Assembly (NCBI GenBank): GCA_037903475.1
Contig: JBAJFG010000188.1
Coordinates: forward strand, 1,315,501 to 1,379,500
Reading direction: 5' to 3'
DNA length: 64,000 nucleotides
DNA from: Ancylostoma caninum
Lineage: Eukaryota > Nematoda > Chromadorea > Rhabditida > Ancylostomatidae
This document shows, one piece after another, positions 43,372-54,700 of this stretch; positions within the stretch are counted from its first letter, which is position 1, and each line of letters begins with the position of its first letter. Under the pieces are notes generated by a model that did no database searches, was not told the DNA's origin, and worked only from the letters and a program-made list of their open reading frames with translations. Made by a program: the position numbers and the translations under genes.

Positions 43372-44506
43372 TCACTCACCAGCAATGAGTAAGCTTAAGA
43401 AAAAGGAAGGGCAATTAAGGTTAAATGTGAGGCAGCAGGTTAAATGACAGGTGGTATCAAGTGAGAGAGGATGGACGAAGTTGAATTAAGAGAGGAGGGG
43501 GATGCTTCGATGGCCTCAAGACGTCGAATGAACTTCAAGGAGGGGCGGGTAGAACTCGAGGTGAGACAGAGAGACGACACAAGAGACTGTTTAGGTTTGA
43601 ATAGGAAAGTCTCGTGATGTTTATACGGACGGCATTTGCTTACATTGCGTCCTAGAGTACTTTATGAGAGGGAAACGCGACCTCTGAGCTGTTATCATGA
43701 TCAAGATCTAATTCCAACAATGTCGCGGGAAAGCAAGCTGAGCCAGCGTCAAGAAAGGCAATTCTGCAACAAAAAGGTCAGAAATGTGAATATGAGTCTT
43801 GAATGTAGATCTACTTTCAAGGAAACAATCGTTGAGAGTGAAGAAATCGCGGGAGCTCATTACTGTGCGACCGGTATCTAGCGTGTGGACCAGAAGAACT
43901 AAAGAATAACCTGGGCGGGGCACGACCACGACCCCCCTTTCTTCTCCTTTGCTATTATCAACACCTTCCAATATCTCAACTACTCCTCGTGAACGTGATG
44001 CCTATTTCTTACATAACTTCATCAGTAATTCTCAACATTTGCCGTTAGCATGCGTGTCTAACCACCCAAACTTTGTCAACTTTGACCTACTAATACTACC
44101 TGCGACCTCGTCCGGTCTCAACCGGCTCCTAGGAGCTTTTTTTCATCTGCGATTTATATAAACGCCGGGTCCTAGGACCTGAAACAAAGAGACAAGAACA
44201 CAAAGAGTACCGTATCTTGTGGAGCTAGTGGCAGAAGTGCCATATGTGAACTTGAAAAGGAAAAAGTTTACACTCCAGCTGTGAAAGAAGTGCCGTAAAC
44301 TAGAGCACAAAGAGGGGACGGTAGTGTTTGTGGAAAGAAGCACGACTACGCTGGTCTCTTAGCGCGCGAGGTCTATGCGGGGAGCAACTACAAAATGGCC
44401 AGTTTCGAGGTCGACCCAACCGGGCAAAATGCTAAGAGAGACCCACCTGACTCAGTCCTCGTGAGGAAAGATGCAGGAGGGGTGAACCACTTGCTGCTAC
44501 CAAGCG
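43372..44506. other. 5' flank of the gag-like gene
   Basis: Contains a TATA element with two 12-bp palindromes (44125-44179) and a short plus-strand frame starting MASFEVDPTGQNAKR at 44395, which runs into the repeat at 44507. No family similarity was recognised. It could be the control region of the retroelement. Confidence 0.4.
44125..44179. promoter_or_regulatory. TATA box flanked by two palindromes
   Basis: GCTCCTAGGAGC (44125-44136) and GGTCCTAGGACC (44168-44179) are perfect 12-bp palindromes sharing TCCTAGGA. They flank TTTATATAAA, which reads as TATA on both strands. It looks like a promoter with paired factor sites, in the 5' flank of the gag-like pseudogene. Confidence 0.4.
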
Positions 44507-44776
44507 TAAGCATTACGCCAGCGGAAGATGCTTCCCATGCTTCTGTATCTGGACACAATAGGATGATAATAGTTTGTCCTTATTTCCAGCGAAATCACAG
44601 AAGGCAGTATAGGAATATACACAGATGGATAGATACAGGCTGCTTGTGGGGTCCTGGAGGGCTGACGTGGTAAAGCTTGGATGGGCAGGCAAACGGGCCA
44701 GGTGCTTGGTTGGTACATCACCTAAGCGAGCGGCCGCTCGCCGGCGCGTCGGAAGCCTTCTCTCTCGTGGCGAGTT
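44507..44776. repeat. Direct repeat, copy B (helicase 3' end fragment)
   Basis: Same sequence as 40868-41350 without the MITE. On the minus strand it encodes the last part of a helicase-like C terminus. The ends do not show TG...CA, so it was not called an LTR. Confidence 0.7.
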
Positions 44777-45376
44777 GCTCCGCCGGCTACGCCCTGAAAG
44801 AAGTGAGTCAGCGATGGAATCTGATAAAATATATCATAGCTCCTATTCAGCACCCTTACACGTGAAAAACTTGCCGACAACTTGTTCTGGAGCTTCGTTG
44901 TCGAGAGAGAAGCATTGCTCAACTTTCATGGACCCAAAACCTTCAAAAAAACTTTTTTCGCTGAAACTTTGCACAGAGGGTTATTTGAGGTGCTTGACAC
45001 AAATATCGCATTCGTTTTCCACCGTACCCTCATTTTTGCAGGGTTGCGGTAAGTAAATACACTGTAGATGCGGTGTTTCACAGAATTCTCTCGAATTTTG
45101 CGTAGAGAGTTTCATTCTGGCTGTACAGGGGCCATTCCCCAGTAGCCCAGAGAAACGTTCATTGCCCCAATCTTTAACTATTTTTACTTCTTGCGCAGGA
45201 GCGGTGCCCTGTCGCAAGCCTTTTCTGCTATCTGCTGAGAAGTGTAACTCTCCTTGATTTGGAAATAATCTGTAGAATTATTCTGTGGAGAGAATCATCT
45301 TCTTGCACACATAAGTGCAAATTTTAGCATCAGAGTCCACAAAAACTATAGGGGTGCCTTGCCACCGGATATTATA
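44777..45376. other. No gene recognised
   Basis: Short open frames only, with no similarity seen. Confidence 0.4.
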
Positions 45377-45539
45377 AAGGTGTATCGAAAAGTTTCCAGC
45401 CTCGACCTGTTACGTCTCCTTTTCTCAAAACTTCAATTGCATTCCTGCAGCACGAAGTCTTTGAAGCCACCGTACCAGGTTTCATATTCTCAATCTGACT
45501 CGTTCAAAAATAGTGGCGCTTTTTTTTTTCTAGCCTAAC

Positions 45540-45870
45540 CATGGTGGGGCTTCACATACTTCTCGACAGCGCACCCGTCCACAGATCAAGAGTTGCGATT
45601 ATTGCCACACGAGAACGCGGATTCAAATCATCAAATTACGCATCCTATCATATCCAGCAACTATTAATTATTTGCCTGGAGATGTGGAACAGCGTCTTTG
45701 AGCAATGAGATTCAGGGTCGAAAATAAGCTGAAATCGGCTGTTGGAGGATACTTTGCCTCATGTGATAAAAACAGTTTTTCGAACGTTTACTGAAGTAAA
45801 ATTGAGTTTAGAAAAGTGTATTAGTGTTAGATGGACCTGTATTTTACTGCAACAAAATTTTGTCGCTGTA
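45540..45870 (+). pseudogene. Mariner transposase C-terminal half, broken
   Basis: GLHILLDSAPVHRSRVA matches the LLHDNAPAHKSQV block around the second catalytic Asp, here D-S-A-P. Further on, VFRTFTEVKLSLEKCISVRW resembles the RW.KCI end of the family. Stops intervene. Dead copy. Confidence 0.6.
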
Positions 45871-45894
45871 CACTTTTTTGAAGTAGTATCTCTG

Positions 45895-46400
45895 ACGTTC
45901 GTTTGCGATGCATTTGGCAAGAGAATGTGTTTGGCAATACATTTTACGGGATAAAATTTTATTTGGCACTGTGATTTACGGGAGAATGAGTGAAGAGCCT
46001 GTTTGGCGATACATTTCCAAGAGAATCTGTTGGCGATACAGCTGACGAGGTCTGCTTGACGATACCAATGGCAAAGTTTGCGTGGCGATACATTTTACGG
46101 GTGTTCTGATAAGGCCTTTATTTCATTCTTAGTTGGAGGCTTAGCTATCGGCGATGTCGACCCGGACTGCTCAGCTTGTAAGGCAGCGGACTGCGAAGAT
46201 TGATATCCTGATACGATTCCTGATATTCCTGATATCGAGATTTTTGCGCGGTTGATAACCCATTTGTTTGACGATACAATTGGCAAGATTTGTGTGGCGA
46301 TACATTTGATGAGTTTTGTTTGGCAACACATTTTACGGAACTTGTTGTTTTGGCAACACATTTGACGGGCTTCGTTTGCCTAGGTTGTTGGCAAGCTCGT
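45895..46400. repeat. Degenerate tandem repeat of TTTGGCGATACATTTTACGG
   Basis: About a dozen diverged units of roughly 30-40 bp, each with TGGCGATACATTT or TGGCAACACATTTTACGG. Some open frames here are artefacts of the repeat. Confidence 0.65.
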
Positions 46401-46486
46401 CTGCCAGGTTGCCAAAAAAAACCTCGCCAAATGTATGTATGTGCAATCAACATCAGAGATAGATCGGAAGCTTCTTGATACCCCCA

Positions 46487-47280
46487 TATCTCCCCATATC
46501 GTCAAAGATAGGGAGTGACTTGTTCTAGCGTCAGTTCTGCCCTAAGTAGGTCAAAACAATATATTTACCTATGACCCTGTCATTCTGGGCGTATGACAGT
46601 GAAAAGTTTTTCACCAGCAAAGACGATCGAGTGGTAACGAGAATGAAGAAATCGCTCCAGCATAAATTCTTTCTATTCTTCCTCACACTATCGGATAAGG
46701 TGCGGGTTTTTTGAGAATGGTGAGGACAGATGTTCAGCTTTTCTCACATATTTTTTCTCACGGGTTTGCAAACGACCCTGACCTCTGTCGCCATTTTGCT
46801 CAAGGAAGCTCTTCTGTCGATCCTGCTCCTACCAGCCTTCACTTCCTTGGGAGTGTTTGCAGTAGTAGGAATATATCTACCCTATCCATTCTCATTGTTT
46901 TAAAGTTCCTTAAAGCTTTTTACTGTATCTTGAACACTTATTCGGTGCAGGGATAACGGTTCACAATGTACGCCATAGACTTCCAGTCTCGAAGAACTTG
47001 ATGAATGACAGTGCTCATGACTTTGGAAGCAATCATCATGAGATAACTATAACTCCGGAGTAAAAGATAACGGAGTAATAGGAAAATGAGAAAAGAAGAT
47101 GGTAAAATTCGGGAGCACAAGGGTAATTTTCATTTTTTTTTCGGTTTTCCCTTCAAAATTTCCTGTTTTAAATGGTTTTAGTTCTCCTTATATATTTCTT
47201 CTCGATCACCACACGCAACGTATAGTCTACTCAACCGGTAGTGAGTATTGGGTGAAGTATCATTTGTTGATTATTCGATA
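46487..47280. other. No gene recognised
   Basis: AT-rich, short frames only. Confidence 0.4.
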
Positions 47281-47490
47281 ACGGCTGTGCAAGACGGTTG
47301 CCATATTCGTGACGTGTGGATATGGTTTCGCAAGGCTTACAGCACAACTTGAGAAAAATCAATAAAACCAATAAATCAATAACCACGCCGTGCGAGGTGA
47401 CTGCCAGATTCGTGTTCAGACTGGTGAAAAATTCCTGTGAGTACGGTTCCACCACGACAGCAGCACAACTTGAGAGAAATCAATCATAAT
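47281..47490. repeat. Two units of the AATCAATAAA repeat family
   Basis: Contains AAAATCAATAAAACCAATAA, CACGCCGTGCGAGGTGACTG and CAGATTCGTGTTCAG, related to the tandem units in MTO1 intron 16 and at 51110-51300. Confidence 0.55.
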
Positions 47491-47620
47491 ATAACGAATC
47501 GAAACTCGCTCACTCAAAAATCCGTACCTTTTCGCGGCGGGACACGTGGGAAAGCGCAGAGCGCAGTCCTATGAGTCAACGGGCGTACTGTGAAGCAATA
47601 GTTTCTCTACATACAATCCG

Positions 47621-48675
47621 TTGAACTTTTTGAGGAGGTCGCAGGGAACCCGCGTCCTTCGGGGATTCCGAGGAGGATGCTCTGAGTTTATGAGCTCGGG
47701 GGAAACCGCGTCTCGTGGAGGTTTCAAGGAGGGGATCCACCGATTTGAGGAGGTCGTAGGGAACCCATGTCGCTTAGGGATTTCGGAGATGGGATCCTCC
47801 ACGATGAAAAGGCTGGAGGGAACCCGCGTCTCATAACTCTTTCAAGGAAATGATCCCCCGAACTGAGGAGGTCGCAGGGAACCCGCGTCCTTCGGGAATT
47901 CCAAGGAGGGGATGCTCCGAGTTTATGAGCTCGGGGGAAACCGCGTCTCGTGGAGGTTTCAAGGAGGGGATCCACCGATTTGAGGAGGTCGTAGGGAACC
48001 CATTTCGCTTAGGGATTTCGGAAATGGGATCCTCCACATTGAAAAGGCTGGATGGAACCCGCGTCTCATAACTCCTTCAAGGAAGGGATCCTCCGAGTTG
48101 AGGAGGTCGTAGGGAACCCACGTCGCTTAGGGATTTCGGGGAAGGGATCATCCGAGTTGAGGAGGTCGCAGGGAACCCGCGTTGCTTGCGGATTTCGGAG
48201 ATGGGATCCTCCGAGTCGAGGTGGTCGTAGGGAACCCGCGTCTTATAACTACTTCGAGGAGGGGATCCTCCGAATTGAGGAGGTCGCAGGGAACCCGCGT
48301 TGCTTGCGGATTTCGGAGAGGGGATCCTCCAAATTGAGGAGGTCGCAGGGAACCCGCGTTGTTTGCGGATTTCGGAGATGGGATCCTCCGAGTCGAGGTG
48401 GTCGTAGGGAACCCGCGTCTTATAACTACTTCGAGGAGGGGATCCTCCGAGTCGAGGTGGTCGTAGGGAACCCGCGTCTTATAACTACTTCGAGGAGAGG
48501 ATCCTCCGAATTGAGGAGGTCGCAGGGAACCCGAATCTTGTGACTACTTCAAGGAGGGGATCCTCAAGTTGAAAAGGCTGAAGAAAACTGGCGGCGCATA
48601 GGGATTTCGAGGATGGGATCCTCGAAATTGGGGAGCTCGGAGAGAGCCTGCAACCCTTGGGGATTTCGAGGAGAA
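47621..48675. repeat. 59-bp minisatellite, about 18 units
   Basis: GC-rich tandem array. Each 59-bp unit contains GAGGAGGTCGCAGGGAACCC, GCGT plus a variable 15-20-bp segment, and GGGATCCTCCGA. Three variable types (TTGCTTGCGGATTTCGGAGA, CTTATAACTACTTCGAGGAG, CTCGTGGAGGTTTCAAGGAG) alternate, with some higher-order duplication (47640-47860 against 47870-48080). 59 is not a multiple of three, so open frames through the array (one of 163 codons) are not proteins. Confidence 0.9.
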
Positions 48676-48782
48676 ATAGTGAAGAGAAATAGTAACACAA
48701 GTCTATGAACTTATTTAATAATAATTTATAATCCAAGGACAATAATCCCACTGGTTACCGGACAGCCATGAGGGGTTCTTAA

Positions 48783-49692
48783 AGGCAGTGTCCAGGCAGA
48801 ACCTCTGAGCTTGAGTGCTCATTAGATTATGATAGCGGGTCGACTCCATAGGCAACTGCCAAAGTTTCAGCGAAAAAGTTGCAGAAATAAGCGAGATATC
48901 CGTCTTAGACCCAGTACCCAAACCCATCTCCAGTGCCCAGCCCGCCCATCCGGCGTCTGCCATTTCGCGCGTGGAATGGGTGTAACGTGGAGCATCGTTG
49001 GAAAATATCGAACTGATTGTGGCAGCGTCTCTCTACTGTGATTGATTCATTTCTGGGAAGTCTCTATCATATGCGTCTCAAGTTCGCGTATGTGTTCTAA
49101 ACATCCAGGTACTGCTGCTCAACACTCCAGTTCTTCGTTCCAGATGATTCTGGATCTACGGTTTATGGGTCTGCACTTGGGGGGATCACATTACGGAGGC
49201 GGTTATTCATATACTGTAAATCGGGCAGCGAACTATTTTGATAACCAATCTCGACCTTCACATCAATTAGTTGTCATGATAACAAGAAACGCCGAAAAGA
49301 AAAACTTATTATGTGAGAAAGACAGTTTCCGTACTGCAAACATACGTACATTGCCGACAACAGCAATAATCGAAGTATACCTCTTCTTGTTAAATCTGCT
49401 AAAAAGTGCTGTAGCAGAGATGCGGACCCCAGAAGGGAAAAGGCACTGACTTGTTGAAGCTAAAACTGTGACAGCGAACTGGCGCTATCGATCGATGAAA
49501 AATTTCTCTGCGCCCTCTCTGACGAGAGAGAGGGTCGTCGGACATCTCGTCCGAATCAGTTAAGAGGGGTCTCAGAAAAAAATTTTTCCGAGGGTTTTTC
49601 GATCTGTAAATTTCGTATCTGGAATTAGGGAGCCAAGCTGACCAAGGAACCACAGAAACCGAATACTCGAAAATTTTTCTTGGACACTGCCT
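48783..49692. mobile_element. TTAA-flanked element, copy 3
   Basis: AGGCAGTGTCCAGG at the left and TTGGACACTGCCT at the right are inverted repeats with TTAA outside both ends (48779-48782, 49693-49696). The interior has a 135-codon plus-strand frame (49042-49449) with no recognised domain. Confidence 0.7.
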
Positions 49693-49696
49693 TTAA

Positions 49697-51109
49697 GGTA
49701 ATGTGAGTAAAAACATTCGTCGCTCAGTGCAGAGACTCACTCCCAATGTGAGGTTAAGATGTTCTCATGCATCGCGTCCAGTTGCTTAGAAAAGATTCTC
49801 TCGGAGGGGTTAGATGGCATTCGCAACTTGATTAGTAGTCGAATGTCAAACTGGCCAGTGACATTGTCATTTGAAGTATTTATTTTGACTTGACTGTGGT
49901 GAACTCCTCATACCATCATTGAATTTTTGATTATTGGCAGGAGGGGTGATCCTAGGGTTTGAAGACTTTGCCTAAATGATTTGGATGCTTCAGGTGAAGT
50001 TTGAAGACAGGTGAACAAGTTGAAGCGAGTTGGAGCGAACATTTTCTTCTGAGGAGGAAAATTATATAGTATTGATTACTTTTTGTATTGCGACTGAGCT
50101 TACATTAGGGTTTGGATTGATGAAATGGTGAACTTACGACGTACTGTGATAAAATATTGGCCTTTGAAGAGAACAAGACCCTCAGGTCTACTTAGGAGAC
50201 GCAACAACTGTGGTTTTCATAAAAGTTGAACGGCCTCGATGATTAAGGCGTTTTTCACAACATCTGTTGGATTAAAAAAAGGGCGTGGATGAACAATTTA
50301 CTGGAGTCGGATTTCGGTGTTTAACTACTGCACCGACAGGACGGATCATATGGTTAGATTGTGGATTTCGGATTTGGATGGTGGTGTTGCTGAACAACAG
50401 AAGTAAAATTTGCGGAATTAATGCAATGAAGGGCGAGCCTGGGATGGAATGTGAAACATGGCTAAGTTGAGATGTGCGGGATTTTCGTTTTTCTGTTGTT
50501 TTTGATTTCCGGTTAAATGTTGATGCTTTCTCGATTGGCTTAAGGAAACGAAGAGTTTTGAGAAGTTCGCAACATGTGCAACTGAATACAGAAGACTGTA
50601 CCAATCTACTGCGCACGTTGAAGAGAGTTCCGTCGGCGTGTTGAAGGAAAGTAGCGGATGTGCGCCTAACATTAGTTCGTAATCTGTTCAAAAATTCTGG
50701 ACTTCTATATTTATATAGGAGGATTGGAGCACTGCGCACTGTCTAATAAAGTTAATATCTGTGGAACAGTTGTTGCATTCGAGCAGTAAAAGAAATTCTT
50801 CCTGGTAGAAGCTTTAGAGTAATCAATGACGAAGTTGCCGAATCCGGGAAACCATTACTGACTTTGCATCCTAGCACGCATGAGGCGCAGATTTCTCAAC
50901 AGCTTTGGCCCCTTTTATTTCGTGATAAATTCATTGAGAAGAAGGTGTAAAAATACTATTTTGTATCAAGTGAATGCTTTTTTTCCTGAGCGGAAAGGAG
51001 GTAAAAAGCACAGCTTCAGGAAAGGCGAACTTATTCTTGCACCCAGTAGTTTTGACATTAACCTTAAGTGGCTGCCACATCCACACTTTCTAGCGTCCCG
51101 TAGGGGCGC
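49697..51109. other. Intergenic, no gene recognised
   Basis: A minus-strand frame of 155 codons (50739-50272) begins about 40 bp downstream of a TATATAAATA box near 50700, but its sequence has no recognisable domain and no splice support. It is left unassigned. Confidence 0.35.
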
Positions 51110-51300
51110 TAGTAAAGTCAATGAATCAATAACCACGCTGTGAAAAGTCGCCATCAGATTCATGATTAACGTTGTGACCTCTAGGGCACGGTTCGGCCAC
51201 GACTGCAGCAGAAATGGCAAAAAAATCAATAAAATCAATAAATCAGTAAACACGCCGTGCAAGGTGATCGTCAGATTCATGATCACCACGGTGGATTACC
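51110..51300. repeat. Two units of the AATCAATAAA repeat family
   Basis: Repeats of AAAATCAATAAATCAGTAA, CACGCCGTGCAAGGTGATCG and CAGATTCATGAT, as at 47281-47490. Confidence 0.55.
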
Positions 51301-51766
51301 CAGTATGCCCATTTCGATCCGGATTGGAGCTAAAGTTGGAAATTTGCCGCACAACAACACAAAGCTTGACTCAATTTTATGTTCTTCTCACTGAATACAA
51401 ATCCGAAGTCTTTTCAGAACAATTGAAGGCACAGAACGTCCCTGAAAAGACTAAAAAGAAGATAGCGGTGGGTTCAGTCGTCACAAAATGGAACAAGAAC
51501 AATAAGGCACACCGAAAGAACCGCAGGAACCCATATATGTAAAGCAAGTGTTCTCGTAGGTATCTTTTTAAAAGTGCATGTTTGTGCGGATAGCAGCAGG
51601 AGATAGTGGGCATTGGGCAATAATCAGAGATTAGGGGAGAACATTTTCTTGGCAGGATAAAATTGGCACATATAGGTACAAATACACTTGACAAACACAA
51701 GATGGACCCAAGTGCTGCTAGCCAGAACTAAGAAATGTCGGCGACCTAGTCGTTAGGGACAGGTAA

Positions 51767-54700
51767 CTAGGGGTTTACGAAAGAAACCAGGATATATCTC
51801 GTTCCCTTTGTAGTTGGAAGGCCTTCATGAAGATGGGTTAGACGACCTGGGAACATCATAGCGTAGCCTGAAATTAGTGTTATAGCCTTCGTAACACCAG
51901 AACCGAACCGATGGAGATTCTGATGCGTATCGATCAACTGTGAAGTGTGCAGCGGCAAAGCGCGGCGCGTCGCCCAAAATCGATATGCATCGAAATCGAT
52001 GCTGCCGAGAGGCAGGCTTGGACTATTTATAGCGGCAGCCTCAGAAGCATGTCCTTACCGACTTGATCAGCGGCCACGGTGCAATTGTAGCGTGTGTAGC
52101 GTACTCCTCCGCCTTCGTAGTCGACACCTTTCTTGTTGAGAGCAATGTCGACGCTGAAAATTTCCCATCAGTACCATCTGCACTGACTCTTAGTAGTGAA
52201 GCGAAGGTACCTAAAGGTGCTGGCGTCGTGATGAGGTCGTAGCGACGCTTGTTCATCAGGTCTGTATCGCACCACAAACATCATGTTTGCCTCAACCGGC
52301 TGAAATGATTCAGTTTTTGTGTCGTTGGTGACGACGGTAGCTCTTCATTTTACAGTTACTTAGTTACAGATGGACGAGTGAAATCCAAGTGAAAACCTCA
52401 TACCCTGTGATAATATCCGGTGAACACCTTTTCTTGTAGTGGTCTCACATATTCATCCAAGAAGAACAGCCATTGCCGCTCGAAATCAATCTGGAAAAAT
52501 CTCTTTTTCTTTGAAGAAAGCGAGCATCTGTTAGCCGGAGGAATGATCTAACGAATTTTTTGCAAGACCGAGAAAGCCGTCATGTAACCCAAGGAGGAAC
52601 TGAGCAAAGTTCAATATGAGAGGAAAATAGGCGAGAGCTAGAGTCTCTTTGGCCTGGGAAATTTCTAATTTTCGCACAAGATCTTAAAAAATCTGTCACA
52701 GAATGAACCATGTAAGTAATCGTGAAGGAAGTTATCCCTGGAATGGATTACTATCAACTAGTTGGTTGAGGAGAAAGTAATGGAAGAAATTTTTCGAAAC
52801 TTTTGTATTCCTTACTGTTGATGATTCGAACAACCATTGCCTGCTAAAATAGAAGGACATCACCCAAAGTATTACCTGTTGAAGGGGTAGAGAGTGCATG
52901 TTGCTGCAGTTACGCCTTCAATTGGAAAAGGGTTCTTATTACTCTATTATAAGCTGCTCTGCAACACCTCAACAAGCACTTGGGTCAGTAACAACCGCAG
53001 TGCAATGAAGGAGAGTGTGGGCAAATATTTCACAGTACGCGATCGCTCCACTTACTTTGAATCTGGAGATATGGGTTTTTATGAGGAGCCATTTCTCGGA
53101 CGGTCTCACGTTACAACTCGAAGTGATTGCTGTGAATCGAGTTGCTCCCAAGGTAAGAGAGACATAGCTACCACGTGGGTAGGCCAGGTCTGAGAACTGA
53201 GGGCAACCACCGGAGAAAAACGATAAAAACGAAAAACCATGCTCCATGCCATCTATTTTACTTGCCAATTTCCCCACTTTTTTCCTGTCCCAAACTAGGG
53301 GGATTATCCTGCACTCGGAAAACTTAGTATCGTTACTCTCCTGCCTTGTCACTCTCTGATCACTATGTATGTCGTCCCAGCCCTCAGTTTCTTCTTGGGT
53401 GCAAGAGAGCCCGTTGATTTTGACCATTTTCGAGAAGGAGCCCCTTTGTATGAGCAGCCGGAGCCTGCGCAATTCTGAGAAGAGAGGAACAGCGTTCTAT
53501 TATAAATATGCGTTGGAGTGATGTCATAGATTTGAATGGTGCATATCCAATTAACTGTGAAAAACTCTCTCAAAAGTCAGAGATGAAAATCTGACTTGGT
53601 TGGCGTTACTTCCATGTCATTACTTTCTCCTCAACCTAATATAAAGAGAGAACGGCTCGCGGTAATTATTAAGCGCTAGCAAAGAAATCTCCTACAAATT
53701 GAAGAGATAACAAGCCTGATTCATGTGAATGTCCCTGGTTGGAACGTTCTCGTATCCTCCAGCAAGACGATCATCCTAAATTTGAAACAAATCAGCTTGA
53801 CATATTCATAAAGGAGCTATATTCCAACCAGAGGTCCGATAATCTGAGACGTGTCTAAACCCATCATCGCTTTCTATGGGGCGTAGGGGGGGGGGGTGAA
53901 CCATCGCTTAAGATATGTAGTTGAGAAAAAGTTGTGTAAAGGACTCCGTCCCGGATATCGTCCCGGAACAAAAAATGGGTAAAGAATCGCCTTGTAATGC
54001 GGACAACGCAGTATTATATGAAAACGTAGCTGTGGCTTACAGTTAGATCCTGCAGAGTTCAAGTAAGAATGGCTAGTACTTTAGAGAAGAAGTTTTCACA
54101 AAATATGTAGGTGTGAAATCACTTGGAAATCAGGCTTTAGTCTACTTTTTCACACATTAGGAAAGTGATGTCTGCGCAGTTTCCAGACAGATGAGAAATG
54201 GCATTTCAATGCCATTTTACCCGATAACTTCCACTATTTTGGCCCCTGTCTTAGCCTTATCGAAGCTGTAGTTGAGACATAATCTTCACCATCTTGGCTC
54301 GCATCTCACCCGTATTCCAGCTGTCTCTCCAACCTTGTTAGAACCATCGCTCCACTTTCCATAGTGTTCCATTTCTTCAATCATTTCTTTGGAGAATCTC
54401 TCCGATACCAGCGGGTAGTCGTAGACATCAGGGCAAGCCTGCTCGATCTCTTGTCCCTCCTCAAGCAGTTTGCTGTAGTCTGGATGCAGGTAGCGTGCCT
54501 CCCAAAGCTATAAATGGTCTTTCTTAACCAATCCTTGTTTAGAAGTTGAGGGAATACTTGATACCTCGCGGTTCTCGAAGATTTCCCACATCTCAGGATG
54601 CAATTTTCCTTTATGCACGATGTCGTTGAAGTCGTCACTGACAATCAGGAAACCGAAGTACTCCTCATTGTCGACATACATGAAGTGGCCCTGAACAGAT

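Larger units (their letters stand above)
45377..46486 (+). mobile_element. Mariner-type element relic with internal minisatellite
   Basis: AGGTGTATCGAAAAGTTTCC at the left is matched inverted by GGAAGCTTCTTGATACCCCC at the right, a TIR related to 25932-27300. A transposase fragment lies at 45540-45870, and the 3' half is filled by a tandem GGCGATACATTT repeat. Confidence 0.65.

Noticed and set aside
40868..44776. A pair of LTRs around the gag and helicase pseudogenes
   Set aside because: The direct repeats lack TG...CA ends and include helicase coding sequence. They fit a second helicase fragment better than LTRs.
48052..48543. 163-codon open frame as a repeat protein
   Set aside because: It lies wholly in the 59-bp minisatellite; the unit is not a multiple of three, so the frame rotates and encodes no consistent repeat.
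47621..48675. CRISPR array
   Set aside because: Units are contiguous 59-bp minisatellite repeats in a eukaryotic context. The variable segments recur, so they are not unique spacers, and no cas gene is present.
49042..49449. Transposase of the third TTAA element
   Set aside because: The 135-codon frame has no DDD/DDE-like pattern or Cys-rich end typical of piggyBac transposase.
52969..53472. 167-codon minus-strand frame as a gene
   Set aside because: It lies inside let-268 intron 15 on the same strand, with no recognisable domain and no start or splice support.
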